Made by a program: the position numbers and the translations under genes. This document shows positions 32,949 to 41,142 of a stretch of DNA of 64,000 bases, piece after piece. Positions within the stretch are counted from its first letter, which is position 1, and the number at the start of each line of letters is the position of its first letter. Location: positions 990,032-1,054,031 of the forward strand of contig NZ_CP043006.1 in assembly GCF_008086345.1 (NCBI RefSeq). The letters are read 5' to 3'. Source of the DNA: Chitinophaga sp. XS-30 (GTDB lineage Bacteria; Bacteroidota; Bacteroidia; Chitinophagales; Chitinophagaceae). Below the pieces are notes generated by a model that ran no database searches, was not told where the DNA came from, and saw nothing but the letters and a program-made list of their open reading frames with translations.

Positions 32949-33485
32949 ATGTATTACTTCTACATCAAGGCGCTGCACATCATTTTTATCGTTACCTGGT
33001 TTGCCGGGTTATTTTATATCGTGCGCCTTTTTGTATATCATACGGAAGCCCTGGCGGAAGAGGAACCTCGCCGCAGTATTCTGCAGGATCAATTCAGGAT
33101 CATGATGAAACGGCTCTGGCTGGGCATTACATGGCCTTCCGCTATCCTTACGCTGATATTCGGACCATGGATGCTGATCCTCTATGGCTCCATTCCCGGA
33201 TGGATGTGGGTGAAACTGGCTTTCGTTGCTGGCTTGTACGGCTATCATTTTTTCCTGCACAGCATTTACAAGGGCTTCGGGCAAAACAAGTTCAGGTTTA
33301 CTTCCACACAATTAAGGGTATGGAACGAAGTGGCCACCCTCTTCCTCGTGGCCATCGTTTTCCTCGTGGTGCTGAAAAGCATGCTGAGCATGGTGTGGGC
33401 AGTAGCCGGACTGGTCATTTTTGCGATCGTGCTGATGATCGCTATCCGGGTGTACAAATCGTTGCGGGAGAAAAAGAACCGCTGA
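32949..33485 (+). CDS. hemJ: protoporphyrinogen IX oxidase HemJ family
   Basis: The start at 32949 (MYYFYIKALHIIFIVTWFAGLFYIVRLFVYHTEA) matches the family start; the TTG upstream in the same frame is rejected. HemJ oxidises protoporphyrinogen IX to protoporphyrin IX in haem synthesis in many bacteria without HemG or HemY. The conserved His in KALHIIF (residue 9) and the basic/aromatic segment HFFLHSIYKGFGQNKFRFTSTQLRVWNE are present, as are four membrane segments. 178 aa, usual length. Confidence 0.88.
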   Translation: MYYFYIKALHIIFIVTWFAGLFYIVRLFVYHTEALAEEEPRRSILQDQFRIMMKRLWLGITWPSAILTLIFGPWMLILYGSIPGWMWVKLAFVAGLYGYHFFLHSIYKGFGQNKFRFTSTQLRVWNEVATLFLVAIVFLVVLKSMLSMVWAVAGLVIFAIVLMIAIRVYKSLREKKNR

Positions 33486-33486
33486 T

Positions 33487-34647
33487 CTATTTTTTCCCCA
33501 TCGTTACCTGGAGGGAAAGGCCCGCGGAATAAAGCTTCACCCTCCCTTCTCCAACTCCGCCCAGCGGCACTTTTACATACGGCTGCAATGACCATTGCAA
33601 CATGCCGGTTGTACGTTTTTCCCAGTTCACCCCAAGGTTCAGTACGGAAAAATAATGGTGGTTGCGGTTGCTGTATTCATGAGAACGTTTTGTACCGTTC
33701 TCGTAGAAGTAATCATACTTTTCATTGAGCATAAAATAAGAAGATGCGCCGGCAACCAGGCTCCAGCTGCCTCCTGGTTGTGTGAGAAACCGGTAACTGG
33801 CGTTCAGCGGAATATCCAGTACATTACAATCAGCATCGATCTTTGTATAGGTTACAGGATAATCGAAATGATAATCCTTAGGCGTTGCCCCATAAAGTTT
33901 TTTGGAATAGACCGCACCCGCCTGAATGCTCCAGCGATCATTAAAATGATATCGCAGGATAATACCGGTGCTTAACCCCACCCGGCCCATTTTCATCGAG
34001 GATGCAATATTCACATCAGGCCCGATGGTGATGCCTCCCTCAAAACCTTTCCGTTTCTTTTTCTCCGGCAAGCTGTCTGCCGGTGCGGCTACCGGTGCGG
34101 CGGTTTCTTCCACCTTCGCAGGGAGTTGCTGTCCGCTGGTATCCGTCTTTGCAGTAGCGGCGCCTGGCGATTGCTGCGCTACGGTAACTTGTTCCGTTTC
34201 CCCCGGTAAATTCACCGCCTCCTTATCCACATCTCCATTGTTTTTTTCCTTTTGATGATGCACCGTTGCAACGCTTCTTCGGGGAGCAGACGGCTCCGCT
34301 GCAAACGATGATGGGTTCCCAGGAGAAGCTGGGGGCAATACCGCAGGCAACAACGGTTCGGTTTCACCGGATGCTTTTTCCGGCGATGGAATGGTTGTGG
34401 AATGTGGAATATCCTCAATACTTGTAAGTGGTCTTTCTGCTGATGTTTGCTGCTGCCCGCTCCACCACCAGAAACTTCCTGCGGCAATAAAGATCAGCAG
34501 CCCGGAAAGTATCCACCAGAAAAAAACAGGACGGCGGCGGCGCGGATCATCGAGCCGTTTCTTCATTTGTTCCCATGCGGCGGGATCAAATGGCATTTCC
34601 GCATCCTGCAGTTTTTTACGAATACTATTTTCAAACTGTTCGCTCAT
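33487..34647 (-). CDS. anti-sigma-like protein fused to an outer-membrane beta-barrel type domain
   Basis: The 386-residue product begins with a short acidic/amphipathic cytoplasmic part (FENSIRKKLQDAEMPFDPAAWEQMKKRLDD) as in Bacteroidota partners of ECF sigma factors, then one membrane helix (about 41-62). A long Ser/Pro/Thr/Glu-rich linker (about 65-185) leads to a C-terminal part that reads like a PorT/OMP barrel domain: GGITIGPDVNIASSMKMGRVGLSTGIILRYHF and LNLGVNWEKRTTG. The gene overlaps the sigma gene by 4 bp. The likely role is sensing periplasm or outer-membrane state and releasing the sigma factor; this is inference from the layout. Confidence 0.72.
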   Translation of the reverse strand: MSEQFENSIRKKLQDAEMPFDPAAWEQMKKRLDDPRRRRPVFFWWILSGLLIFIAAGSFWWWSGQQQTSAERPLTSIEDIPHSTTIPSPEKASGETEPLLPAVLPPASPGNPSSFAAEPSAPRRSVATVHHQKEKNNGDVDKEAVNLPGETEQVTVAQQSPGAATAKTDTSGQQLPAKVEETAAPVAAPADSLPEKKKRKGFEGGITIGPDVNIASSMKMGRVGLSTGIILRYHFNDRWSIQAGAVYSKKLYGATPKDYHFDYPVTYTKIDADCNVLDIPLNASYRFLTQPGGSWSLVAGASSYFMLNEKYDYFYENGTKRSHEYSNRNHHYFSVLNLGVNWEKRTTGMLQWSLQPYVKVPLGGVGEGRVKLYSAGLSLQVTMGKK

Positions 34648-35225
34648 TTTTGCATGGTTGCACCGATCATGCCGGTGTCGGGATAATTATTAAATGATGA
34701 TTGTTCCTCTATCTTCTCTTTCAATATCCGTTTTGCCTTGAATAAATTGGATTTGGAAGTGCCTTCGGAAATACCGAGCATCGCGGCAATTTCCTGATGC
34801 TGGAACCCTTCCATCACATATAGATTAAAAACTGTCCGGTAAGCAGGGGGAAGCTTTTGAACTAGCTGGAGAATTTCATCGTAAGAAAGTTTATCCATAG
34901 CTGCATCGTCCGTTACACCAAGATCATAGGCCTGGGTAATATCATCGGAAAAGGAGATCTTCTTTCTGCTTCTTAAATGATCAATGGCGGTGTTGGCCAT
35001 GATCTTGCTTAGCCAGCTTTTGAAAGGCCGGGATATATCGTAGGAATCGATGTGGTTAAAAATTTTAAGGAAGCCGTCGTTCAGTATTTCAATCGCTTCC
35101 TGTTTATTGTTCGAATAACGTAAACAGATAGCCATGGCATATCCAAAGAACTGCCGGTAAAGTGCTTCCTGGCTGCTGCGGCTCCATTGCCTGCAACCTT
35201 CGATAATTTCAGATATGTCCTGCAC
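34644..35225 (-). CDS. RNA polymerase ECF sigma factor
   Basis: A sigma-70 region 2 is visible (ALYRQFFGYAMAICLRYSNNKQEAIEILNDGFLKIFNHI, then FKSWLSKIMANTAIDHLRSRKK) followed by region 4 (LVQKLPPAYRTVFNLYVMEGFQHQEIAAMLGISEGTSKSNLFKAKRIL). Regions 1.2 and 3 are absent, as in ECF factors. The start codon is GTG at 35225; an in-frame stop lies two codons upstream and the next ATG is at residue 31. It overlaps the anti-sigma-like gene, so expression is coupled. Confidence 0.92.
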   Translation of the reverse strand: MQDISEIIEGCRQWSRSSQEALYRQFFGYAMAICLRYSNNKQEAIEILNDGFLKIFNHIDSYDISRPFKSWLSKIMANTAIDHLRSRKKISFSDDITQAYDLGVTDDAAMDKLSYDEILQLVQKLPPAYRTVFNLYVMEGFQHQEIAAMLGISEGTSKSNLFKAKRILKEKIEEQSSFNNYPDTGMIGATMQK

Positions 35226-35553
35226 TGCTTAACTACGTTAACGTATAAGTTTTACCCTCTTCTTACGGTCATGGGTACAAGTGGGTTGCCTCGGATGGAT
35301 AAATCAATAACATTGTCCCTGATTTTTGGTTCAATTTCCCGATTTCTTCAAAAATCGCATTTTCAGGCGATATTTCGGACTTTATCCTTTTTTGATAGCG
35401 TTACCTTATCCAACCCGGGATCATTAAAATTTGAGGGGTCTGGTAAAGTCGACTTTTCTTACTGAAAATCAATATCTTATCTATTTTTGGCGTGCTGACG
35501 CAAAAAAAGGGCGCCAACACCATGGCACCCCGCGTATTTGAACAAATGATACG
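35226..35553. other. intergenic region between mnmG and the ECF sigma gene
   Basis: This 328-bp stretch holds the mnmG terminator at its right end. The rest has no open frame with family features. It must contain the promoter of the sigma factor gene (leftward), but no confident -33/-7 pair was found. Confidence 0.35.
35502..35530 (-). terminator. terminator of mnmG
   Basis: An 8-bp stem with one G-T pair (35509-35516 with 35523-35530) and a 6-nt loop is followed on the minus strand by seven T (35502-35508), 23 bp after the mnmG stop codon. Confidence 0.8.
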
Positions 35554-37422
35554 TCATCGCCCCATGTACACCATGAGAATTTGAACATCACTGGGATTCA
35601 CTCCGCTGATCCGGCTGGCTTGTCCTAAAGTCCGTGGTTTGATCTTCGTAAATTTCTGACGGGCTTCGTTGGAAAGGGATACGAGTTTTGAATAATCAAA
35701 TGCATCCGGTATCACCAGATCCTCCAGTTGGCTCATTCTTTTTACCAGCTCATTTTCCTTTTCTATATATACATCATACTTTACCTGGATCTCTACCTGT
35801 TCCAGTACATCTCTTCCGAAATCTTTAAGGGCGTTTGCCACACTGGGAAGATGATCTTTCATGGATATAATATCCAGTCCGGGGCGAAGCAATAGCTGAT
35901 GCGCTCTTTGTTTTTGCGTAAGCGGAGCAGAGTTATTGCTGTTCAGCCAGGCATTGGCCTCCCCGGGTTCCAGCGCCAGTTCCTTCAGTATAGTCTTTGC
36001 CTTTTCCACACCGGAAAGTTTATCGCTCATTTTCTGCATTCTTTCTTCGGTAGCCAATCCCAGTTTGTAGCTTCTTTCCGTCAGGCGGAGATCAGCATTA
36101 TCCTGCCTGAGCAGCGTGCGGAACTCTGCCCGGGAGGTAAACATGCGATAAGGTTCATCGGTCCCTTTGTTGATCAGGTCATCTATCAGTACACCGATAT
36201 AGGCTTCACTGCGTTTCAATACCAGCGGTTCCTGTTCCCTGACTTTGAGGTGTGCATTGATACCTGCCATTAAACCCTGGCATGCTGCTTCCTCATATCC
36301 GGTAGTGCCGTTGATCTGGCCCGCGAAGAATAGGTTCGATACCTGTTTTGTTTCCAGGGAGAACTGCAGCTGGGTAGGGGGGAAGTAATCATATTCTATC
36401 GCATATCCTGGTCTGAACATTCTGGCATTTTCAAAACCGGGTACCAGGCGCAGCGCTTTTTGCTGAACGTCTTCGGGCAAGGAGGTAGAAAAACCATTTA
36501 CATATATCTCCACGGTGTTCCAGCCTTCCGGTTCTACGAAAAGCTGGTGCCTTTCTCTTTCAGCGAAACGGTTGATCTTGTCTTCAATACTTGGGCAATA
36601 CCGGGGGCCTGTTCCCTGTATTCTGCCCTGAAACATGGGGGAGCGATCAAATCCTGTACGTAAAATATCATGCACCTGTTCGCTGGTATAGGTAATGAAA
36701 CAACTTCTTTGTTGCTCAGGTCTGATCTTTTCCACGTCCATATAAGAGAAGCCAACGATCTCTTCATCCCCTTTTTGTTCTTCCATTTTGGAGTAATCGA
36801 GACTTCTGCCATCTATCCTGGGGGGAGTGCCTGTTTTAAGGCGATCGCTTTCAAGACCCAGTGACAGGAGTTGTTCCGTTATGCCGGTCGCCGCTTTTTC
36901 CGCAACACGTCCTCCACCGAACTGTTTATCCCCGATATGGATCACCCCGTTCAGGAATGTTCCATTGGTCAATACCACTGCTTTGGCCTCAATCTCATGT
37001 CCTAATCCGGTAACTACACCATGGCAGACCCCGTTTTTCACGAGCAGTCCCTTTACCATATCCTGATAAAAATCTACCCGGGAGGTATTCTCCAGCGCTT
37101 CCCGCCATTTGGCAGCGAACAACATGCGGTCGTTCTGTACTCTCGGGCTCCACATAGCAGGTCCTTTACTGCGGTTCAGCATCCTGAACTGGATCATGGA
37201 TTGATCGGTAACAATACCAGAGTATCCCCCAAGTGCATCAATCTCCCGGACGATCTGTCCTTTTGCGATTCCTCCCATGGCCGGGTTACAACTCATCTGG
37301 GCGATGGTCTGCATATTCATGGTAACAAGCAACACCCGGGACCCCATATTTGCCGCCGCTGCAGCAGCTTCACATCCGGCATGGCCGGCCCCGACAACAA
37401 TAACATCGTAAGATGGGAACAT
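35554..37422 (-). CDS. mnmG: tRNA uridine-5-carboxymethylaminomethyl modification enzyme MnmG (GidA)
   Basis: MnmG works with MnmE to modify U34 of several tRNAs, using FAD. The N-terminal dinucleotide motif is clear (YDVIVVGAGHAGCEAAAAAANMG). Other family blocks: MSCNPAMGGIAKGQIVREIDALGG, FLNGVIHIGDKQFGGGR, GTPPRIDGRSLDYSKM, FAGQINGTTGYEEAACQGLMAGINA and the C-terminal ASRISGVNPSDVQILMVYMGR. Length 622 aa is normal. A perfect -7 element (TAACTTTG on the minus strand) is at 37440-37447. The gene lies next to a parS-like site, as gidA does near origins in many bacteria. Confidence 0.96.
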   Translation of the reverse strand: MFPSYDVIVVGAGHAGCEAAAAAANMGSRVLLVTMNMQTIAQMSCNPAMGGIAKGQIVREIDALGGYSGIVTDQSMIQFRMLNRSKGPAMWSPRVQNDRMLFAAKWREALENTSRVDFYQDMVKGLLVKNGVCHGVVTGLGHEIEAKAVVLTNGTFLNGVIHIGDKQFGGGRVAEKAATGITEQLLSLGLESDRLKTGTPPRIDGRSLDYSKMEEQKGDEEIVGFSYMDVEKIRPEQQRSCFITYTSEQVHDILRTGFDRSPMFQGRIQGTGPRYCPSIEDKINRFAERERHQLFVEPEGWNTVEIYVNGFSTSLPEDVQQKALRLVPGFENARMFRPGYAIEYDYFPPTQLQFSLETKQVSNLFFAGQINGTTGYEEAACQGLMAGINAHLKVREQEPLVLKRSEAYIGVLIDDLINKGTDEPYRMFTSRAEFRTLLRQDNADLRLTERSYKLGLATEERMQKMSDKLSGVEKAKTILKELALEPGEANAWLNSNNSAPLTQKQRAHQLLLRPGLDIISMKDHLPSVANALKDFGRDVLEQVEIQVKYDVYIEKENELVKRMSQLEDLVIPDAFDYSKLVSLSNEARQKFTKIKPRTLGQASRISGVNPSDVQILMVYMGR

Positions 37423-37439
37423 ATTTTAAAATTGAAGTG

Positions 37440-37447
37440 CAAAGTTA
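37440..37447 (-). promoter_or_regulatory. -7 promoter element of mnmG
   Basis: TAACTTTG on the minus strand is a perfect TAnnTTTG, placing the transcript start about 11 nt before the mnmG ATG. No -33 TTTG lies at the ideal distance. The parS-like palindrome is 55 bp further upstream. Confidence 0.4.
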
Positions 37448-37502
37448 CATATAAAGATTGATGGGAGTGGGGCAAAAACAGGAGGATAAATATAGGTATC
37501 CC

Positions 37503-37522
37503 GATGTTCCACGTGGAACATC
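37503..37522. other. parS-like centromere site 1
   Basis: GATGTTCCACGTGGAACATC is a perfect 20-bp palindrome. Its 16-bp core (37505-37520) matches the ParB-binding parS form TGTTnCACGTGnAACA. An identical copy lies at 38941-38960. It sits just upstream of mnmG. Confidence 0.85.
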
Positions 37523-38181
37523 TTGAACTGCGCTGCTGATAAATAAGGAAGAAGTACGGTTTTTACTCAAAGCAACTATGCAATATGCACAAGACACAGA
37601 CGGCTCCGATCCTCTTTCAACTCTTGCACACCCCAATGCATGACAACCAGCAAACTCCAGGTTAACCAGGTAGCTATTCCGCAACCTAAATACTATTCCC
37701 GTAACCCAACCACCGAAAATATCCGTAGATGACTGTCGTAGTCAACCGCCTAATAGTGCAAGATGGAATATGTCATTCACTAGTTGCAACCCCTCTTTAC
37801 AGGTTTAGCAAATAAATAATTACTTCATTCACCTCGGATAAGAAAGCTCTTAAATGAAAAAATCCACAACCAACTCTGACACATATCACTCCATGTTTCC
37901 GCAACAGGCCGGTTAATCACCAGGCAAAATGATGTTCCCCTTCCCTGACATTCCCCTAATATTTCCAGAGGAAAGCTTGAGATGCCGGACTACCGTATTC
38001 CATCAATAGCTAAACCCGGCGCCCGAAACCGGTAAGGATCGGGTTAACCCCGCAGTCTGGGTTATTATTAGCTTCAATCAGGACTAACGAACGGTACGAA
38101 ACCTTACAAAATTCCCATAGAAACACCTAACGTCATCTAAATGCATCTAATAAATACACAGATACGGGAGGTACCATCAAA

Positions 38182-38625
38182 GGTTCAATCCATAAACAGA
38201 AGAAAAACAAAGCTGATTACAAACAGCAAGGTCTTATGCAATTGTAAAGAGTAGGACAAAGCAACTAAATTCAGGTGAAATAGTTCAGATGTAATCTAAC
38301 GGTTGAATAAAGAAGTTAAGGTTTGATCTGACGGCTATCCCGAATCTTTTCAACTTTTTGAATGCCCATCTCCCTCCGGAGGCATTCAAAGAGGGGTAAA
38401 GAATCATCATTTTTATGGCGATGATATCGAAGCTGTCCGATAGCTATTGTAAGATTAAACAGTAGCAACTCAAATATCAGTCTGTACCCGCAGATGGAAT
38501 CATCAAAGGCTCAAACCAGGGTCTGCCAACGGAACGATCATCCTGCAGATCCTCATATAAAACGCCCGAAAGGAGTGAGCCAACCAGGTACGATAGACAA
38601 CTACATAGGTTCAATCCATAAACAG
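38182..38625 (+). repeat. diverged direct repeat within the parS-bounded tract
   Basis: GGTTCAATCCATAAACAG occurs exactly at 38182-38199 and 38608-38625, 426 bp apart. The sequence after each copy also aligns loosely over about 70 bases (for example AGCAAGGTCT against AGCAAGGCCT). The copies look like an old duplication that has decayed. Confidence 0.6.
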
Positions 38626-38813
38626 TAATAAGAACAAGTCCGCTTGATAAAAGCAAGGCCTCATGTCGAAGAAGAGGGTAGGGTAACAACTAACTCCATC
38701 AGCTTAACCTGAAAACTAATAGGGAGTAGTTCGAATCTATGTAGAGAATCGTTCACGCTGAGGGAAGGATCGAAAGCCAAACATCCAACAAACAATAAAG
38801 AATAGTAACCTCA

Positions 38814-38899
38814 TTAAAGGAGGCTTCATTATTACGAACATCAGGTGCCGAAAGAAGGCATGACCACTGAAACCTAATTAAAGGAGACTTCATTATTAC
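38814..38899 (+). repeat. short tandem-type direct repeat beside parS site 2
   Basis: Two 22-base copies (38814-38835 and 38878-38899) differ at one position and start 64 bp apart. Both have the form TTAAAGGAG, one base, CTTCATTATTAC. They lie directly before the second parS-like palindrome. Confidence 0.65.
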
Positions 38900-38940
38900 C
38901 CTCCTGAAAATATTCCATCCCATGTGGCTGACTATAAAAA

Positions 38941-38960
38941 GATGTTCCACGTGGAACATC
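38941..38960. other. parS-like centromere site 2
   Basis: A second exact copy of the 20-bp palindrome found at 37503-37522, located 7 bp beyond the ybeY stop. Two identical 20-mers 1.4 kb apart cannot be chance; with the parS core match they indicate a ParB loading cluster. Confidence 0.85.
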
Positions 38961-38967
38961 AATACTA

Positions 38968-39390
38968 CTACTTGTCGAAATACAGCTTCAAATATTCATC
39001 CTCTTTCTGGCGCATGATCTCCACTTCCTTTTTGGTCTTATCCCGGTATCCGCACAAATGCAACGCACCATGAAACATCACCCGGTGCAATTCATAATTC
39101 TCGGTTATCTCATAGCGCTCCGCATTTTCCTTCACACGATCTATGCTGATATAGATTTCCCCCTCTGTTATATCCGGGTCGGGTGACAGTTCGAATGTAA
39201 CGATATCCGTGTAAGTGTCGTGCTTCAGAAACTCCTGGTTGATACGCAGCAGATACTCATCATTGCAAAAAACATATTGCAGATTGGAAAGCCCCTGTTC
39301 CTCCCGTTCGAATAACTCCCGGATAAACCCTTTGAGCCTGGTCCTGTCCTTTAAACCAACTTTAACTTCGTGCGCAGAGAAATAAACCAT
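38968..39390 (-). CDS. ybeY: endoribonuclease YbeY (rRNA maturation factor)
   Basis: YbeY is a zinc-dependent RNase for 16S rRNA 3' processing and ribosome quality control. The metal motif is HGALHLCGYRD: His107 and His111 are kept, and the third ligand, normally His in HGxLHLxGYDH, is Asp117 here, as in other Bacteroidota members. The preceding TYTDIVTFELSPDPDITEGEIYIS block is standard. Length is 140 aa. The stop lies 7 bp from parS-like site 2. Confidence 0.93.
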   Translation of the reverse strand: MVYFSAHEVKVGLKDRTRLKGFIRELFEREEQGLSNLQYVFCNDEYLLRINQEFLKHDTYTDIVTFELSPDPDITEGEIYISIDRVKENAERYEITENYELHRVMFHGALHLCGYRDKTKKEVEIMRQKEDEYLKLYFDK

Positions 39391-39433
39391 TTTGTAAAAT
39401 TATAGTGAAAAGTTCGTTCACGCTTGCTCATTT

Positions 39434-39464
39434 TTTGCATATTGATGTTTGTGCGATACCTTTG
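39434..39464 (+). promoter_or_regulatory. feoA promoter, Bacteroidota -33/-7 type
   Basis: TTTG (39434-39437) is followed after 19 nt by TACCTTTG (39457-39464), a perfect TAnnTTTG. Transcription would begin near 39471, about 53 nt before the feoA ATG. Confidence 0.7.
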
Positions 39465-39523
39465 CGATGTAATAGCTGCGGCCCTGGTCACAGACTGGTT
39501 TTAAACCCGCTTAACAAAAAAAT

Positions 39524-39757
39524 ATGATCAAACTATCTTCTCTCATGATTGGAAAAAGCGCAGTGATCCGGGAATTCGAAAAAAGTGATGTTTATATCAA
39601 ACTCATGGAAATGGGTTGCGTTCCGGGAGAAACCGTCAAGGTGGAAAAAATCGCTCCCCTCGGCGACCCCATTTGCATCATCGTTGCCGGCTATAACCTC
39701 TCGCTCAGGAAAACAGAAGCAGATAACATCTGGGTAGAAGAAATTCTGGCCGTTTAA
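39524..39757 (+). CDS. feoA: ferrous iron transport protein A
   Basis: A 77-residue SH3-like cytoplasmic protein: MIKLSSLMIGKSAVIREFEKSDVYIKLMEMGCVPGETVKVEKIAPLGDPICIIVAGYNLSLRKTEADNI. The MGCVPG turn and GDPICIIVAGYNLSLRK strands are the FeoA hallmark. FeoA helps FeoB import Fe2+. It has its own promoter and its own terminator, so it is a single-gene unit, separated from feoB by about 22 kb. Confidence 0.93.
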   Translation: MIKLSSLMIGKSAVIREFEKSDVYIKLMEMGCVPGETVKVEKIAPLGDPICIIVAGYNLSLRKTEADNIWVEEILAV

Positions 39758-40134
39758 TCCATTCATCAAAAAATAGTAAAAGAGGGTGTATCATCAATTC
39801 GATACACCCTCTTTTTATTTTTGCAGATGTTGTTACCCAGGTCATAAAAGAAATCCCGCATCAAGATTACATACGGCATCGGCGATGTCGAAAACCTTCT
39901 AGTCAGATACCCAAACCTTCACCAGCTATCAAACATCATCTGGTAAACATCTGGTAATCTGGCAGCGCATAGACCCTAATCTCCCTCATTCCGCAGCTTC
40001 TTTTCCACATCCCAACCACCAAAATACCATTTAAAACACCCTCAAAATCGCATCATAAAATTGAATATCAAATAAATATATAGATCACATAATAAACATA
40101 AAATAAATTCTTCACCACTTCCTCACCCCACAAT
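39758..40134. other. intergenic region with feoA terminator and an AT-rich block
   Basis: The first part holds the feoA terminator (39778-39816). The stretch from about 40015 to 40125 is strikingly AT-rich with runs of A and T, and lies between the convergent feoA and nadA genes. A single TTTTCCACA is at 40001-40009. No gene is seen. Confidence 0.45.
39778..39816 (+). terminator. terminator of feoA
   Basis: A perfect 15-bp stem (39778-39792 with 39801-39815) with an 8-nt loop; the distal arm ends in T and continues the T run. Confidence 0.9.
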
Positions 40135-41142
40135 CTACAACCCGGCTTTTGCACTGATATCCAACATCCTGTCTATCGGCTTCTTCGCCGCAATCCGCAA
40201 CTTCTCATCCATCGTGATCTCCGGTTCCTCATACTCCATACACAGGTACAACTTCTCCAGTGTGTTCAGTTTCATATGCGGACAATCATTGCAGGCACAA
40301 GCGTTGTTCGGCGGCGCCGGAATAAAGGTCTTCCGCGGATTCTCTTTCTGCATCTGGTGCAGGATACCGGTTTCGGTCACCACGATGTACTCCTGGGCAT
40401 CATCCCGCTGGGTAAACTTCAGCAAGCCTGTTGTTGAACCTATGAAATCAGCGATCGCCAGCACCGGCGCCTCACATTCCGGATGGGCAATGATCTTTGC
40501 CTCGGGGTGCCGCATCTTCAGCCGGGTGATCTTTTCCAGGCTGAAAATCTCATGCACCATGCACGCCCCGTTCCAAAGCACCATGTCCCTACCCGTCTTT
40601 TTGATCAGATAAGCCCCAAGGTTGCGGTCAGGTGCAAAGATGATCGGTTGGTCCTTCGGCACGCTTTCGATGATCCTTTCGGCATTGGAGCTCGTGCAAA
40701 TGATATCGCTGAGTGCTTTGATACCCGCAGAACAATTAATATAGGAAATCACGATATGGTCGGGGTACTTTTCGCGGAATTTCCGGAACAACTCCGGCGG
40801 CGCACTGTCCGCCAGCGAACAGCCGGCTTTCAGGTCCGGCAAAAGCACCTTCTTCTGCGGGCTCAGGATCTTCGCTGTTTCGGCCATAAAATGCACACCG
40901 GCAAACACAATAATATCCGCATCCGTTTTTGCAGCCTGCTGGCTGAGGCCTAAACTGTCACCAATATAATCCGCCACATCCTGTATATCCGGCTCCTGGT
41001 AATAATGCGCCAGGATGATCGCGTTCTTTTCTTTCTTGAGCCTGTCGATTTCCGAAAAAAGATCCAGCTGAACATCCACCTCCATATCCAGGAACCCTTT
41101 TTTCTGCAAATTTTTTTTTGCTTCCGATAACGCCGTAATCAT
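40135..41142 (-). CDS. nadA: quinolinate synthase A
   Basis: NadA condenses iminoaspartate with dihydroxyacetone phosphate to quinolinate on a 4Fe-4S cluster. The ATG at 41142 is preferred over the frame's earlier start, which adds an unrelated basic segment. Family blocks: [27 protein letters not shown], cluster Cys in [10 protein letters not shown] and [20 protein letters not shown], and the C-terminal [12 protein letters not shown]. An A run of nine codes for Lys-Lys-Asn near the start. Length 335 aa is normal. nadB is not in the window. Transcribed away from the candidate origin. Confidence 0.95.
   Translation of the reverse strand: MITALSEAKKNLQKKGFLDMEVDVQLDLFSEIDRLKKEKNAIILAHYYQEPDIQDVADYIGDSLGLSQQAAKTDADIIVFAGVHFMAETAKILSPQKKVLLPDLKAGCSLADSAPPELFRKFREKYPDHIVISYINCSAGIKALSDIICTSSNAERIIESVPKDQPIIFAPDRNLGAYLIKKTGRDMVLWNGACMVHEIFSLEKITRLKMRHPEAKIIAHPECEAPVLAIADFIGSTTGLLKFTQRDDAQEYIVVTETGILHQMQKENPRKTFIPAPPNNACACNDCPHMKLNTLEKLYLCMEYEEPEITMDEKLRIAAKKPIDRMLDISAKAGL

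Larger units (their letters stand above)
37423..38967. other. 1.5-kb non-coding tract bounded by two parS-like sites
   Basis: No convincing gene is present: small open frames here lack family features, and one (38753-38962) exists only because the palindrome translates as MFHVEH. The tract looks lower in G+C than its flanks. Diverged direct repeats are seen: an 18-base identity at 38182-38199 and 38608-38625 with similar sequence following, and a 22-base near-identity at 38814-38835 and 38878-38899. Its ends carry the identical palindromes at 37503 and 38941. A structural or segregation role near the origin is possible. Confidence 0.55.

Noticed and set aside
37445..37684. 79-codon minus-strand frame in the parS-bounded tract
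   Set aside because: No family features; crosses the first palindrome and the mnmG promoter.
38753..38962. 69-codon minus-strand frame beginning MMFHVEH
   Set aside because: The MFHVEH start is the translation of the parS palindrome, a known source of false gene calls.
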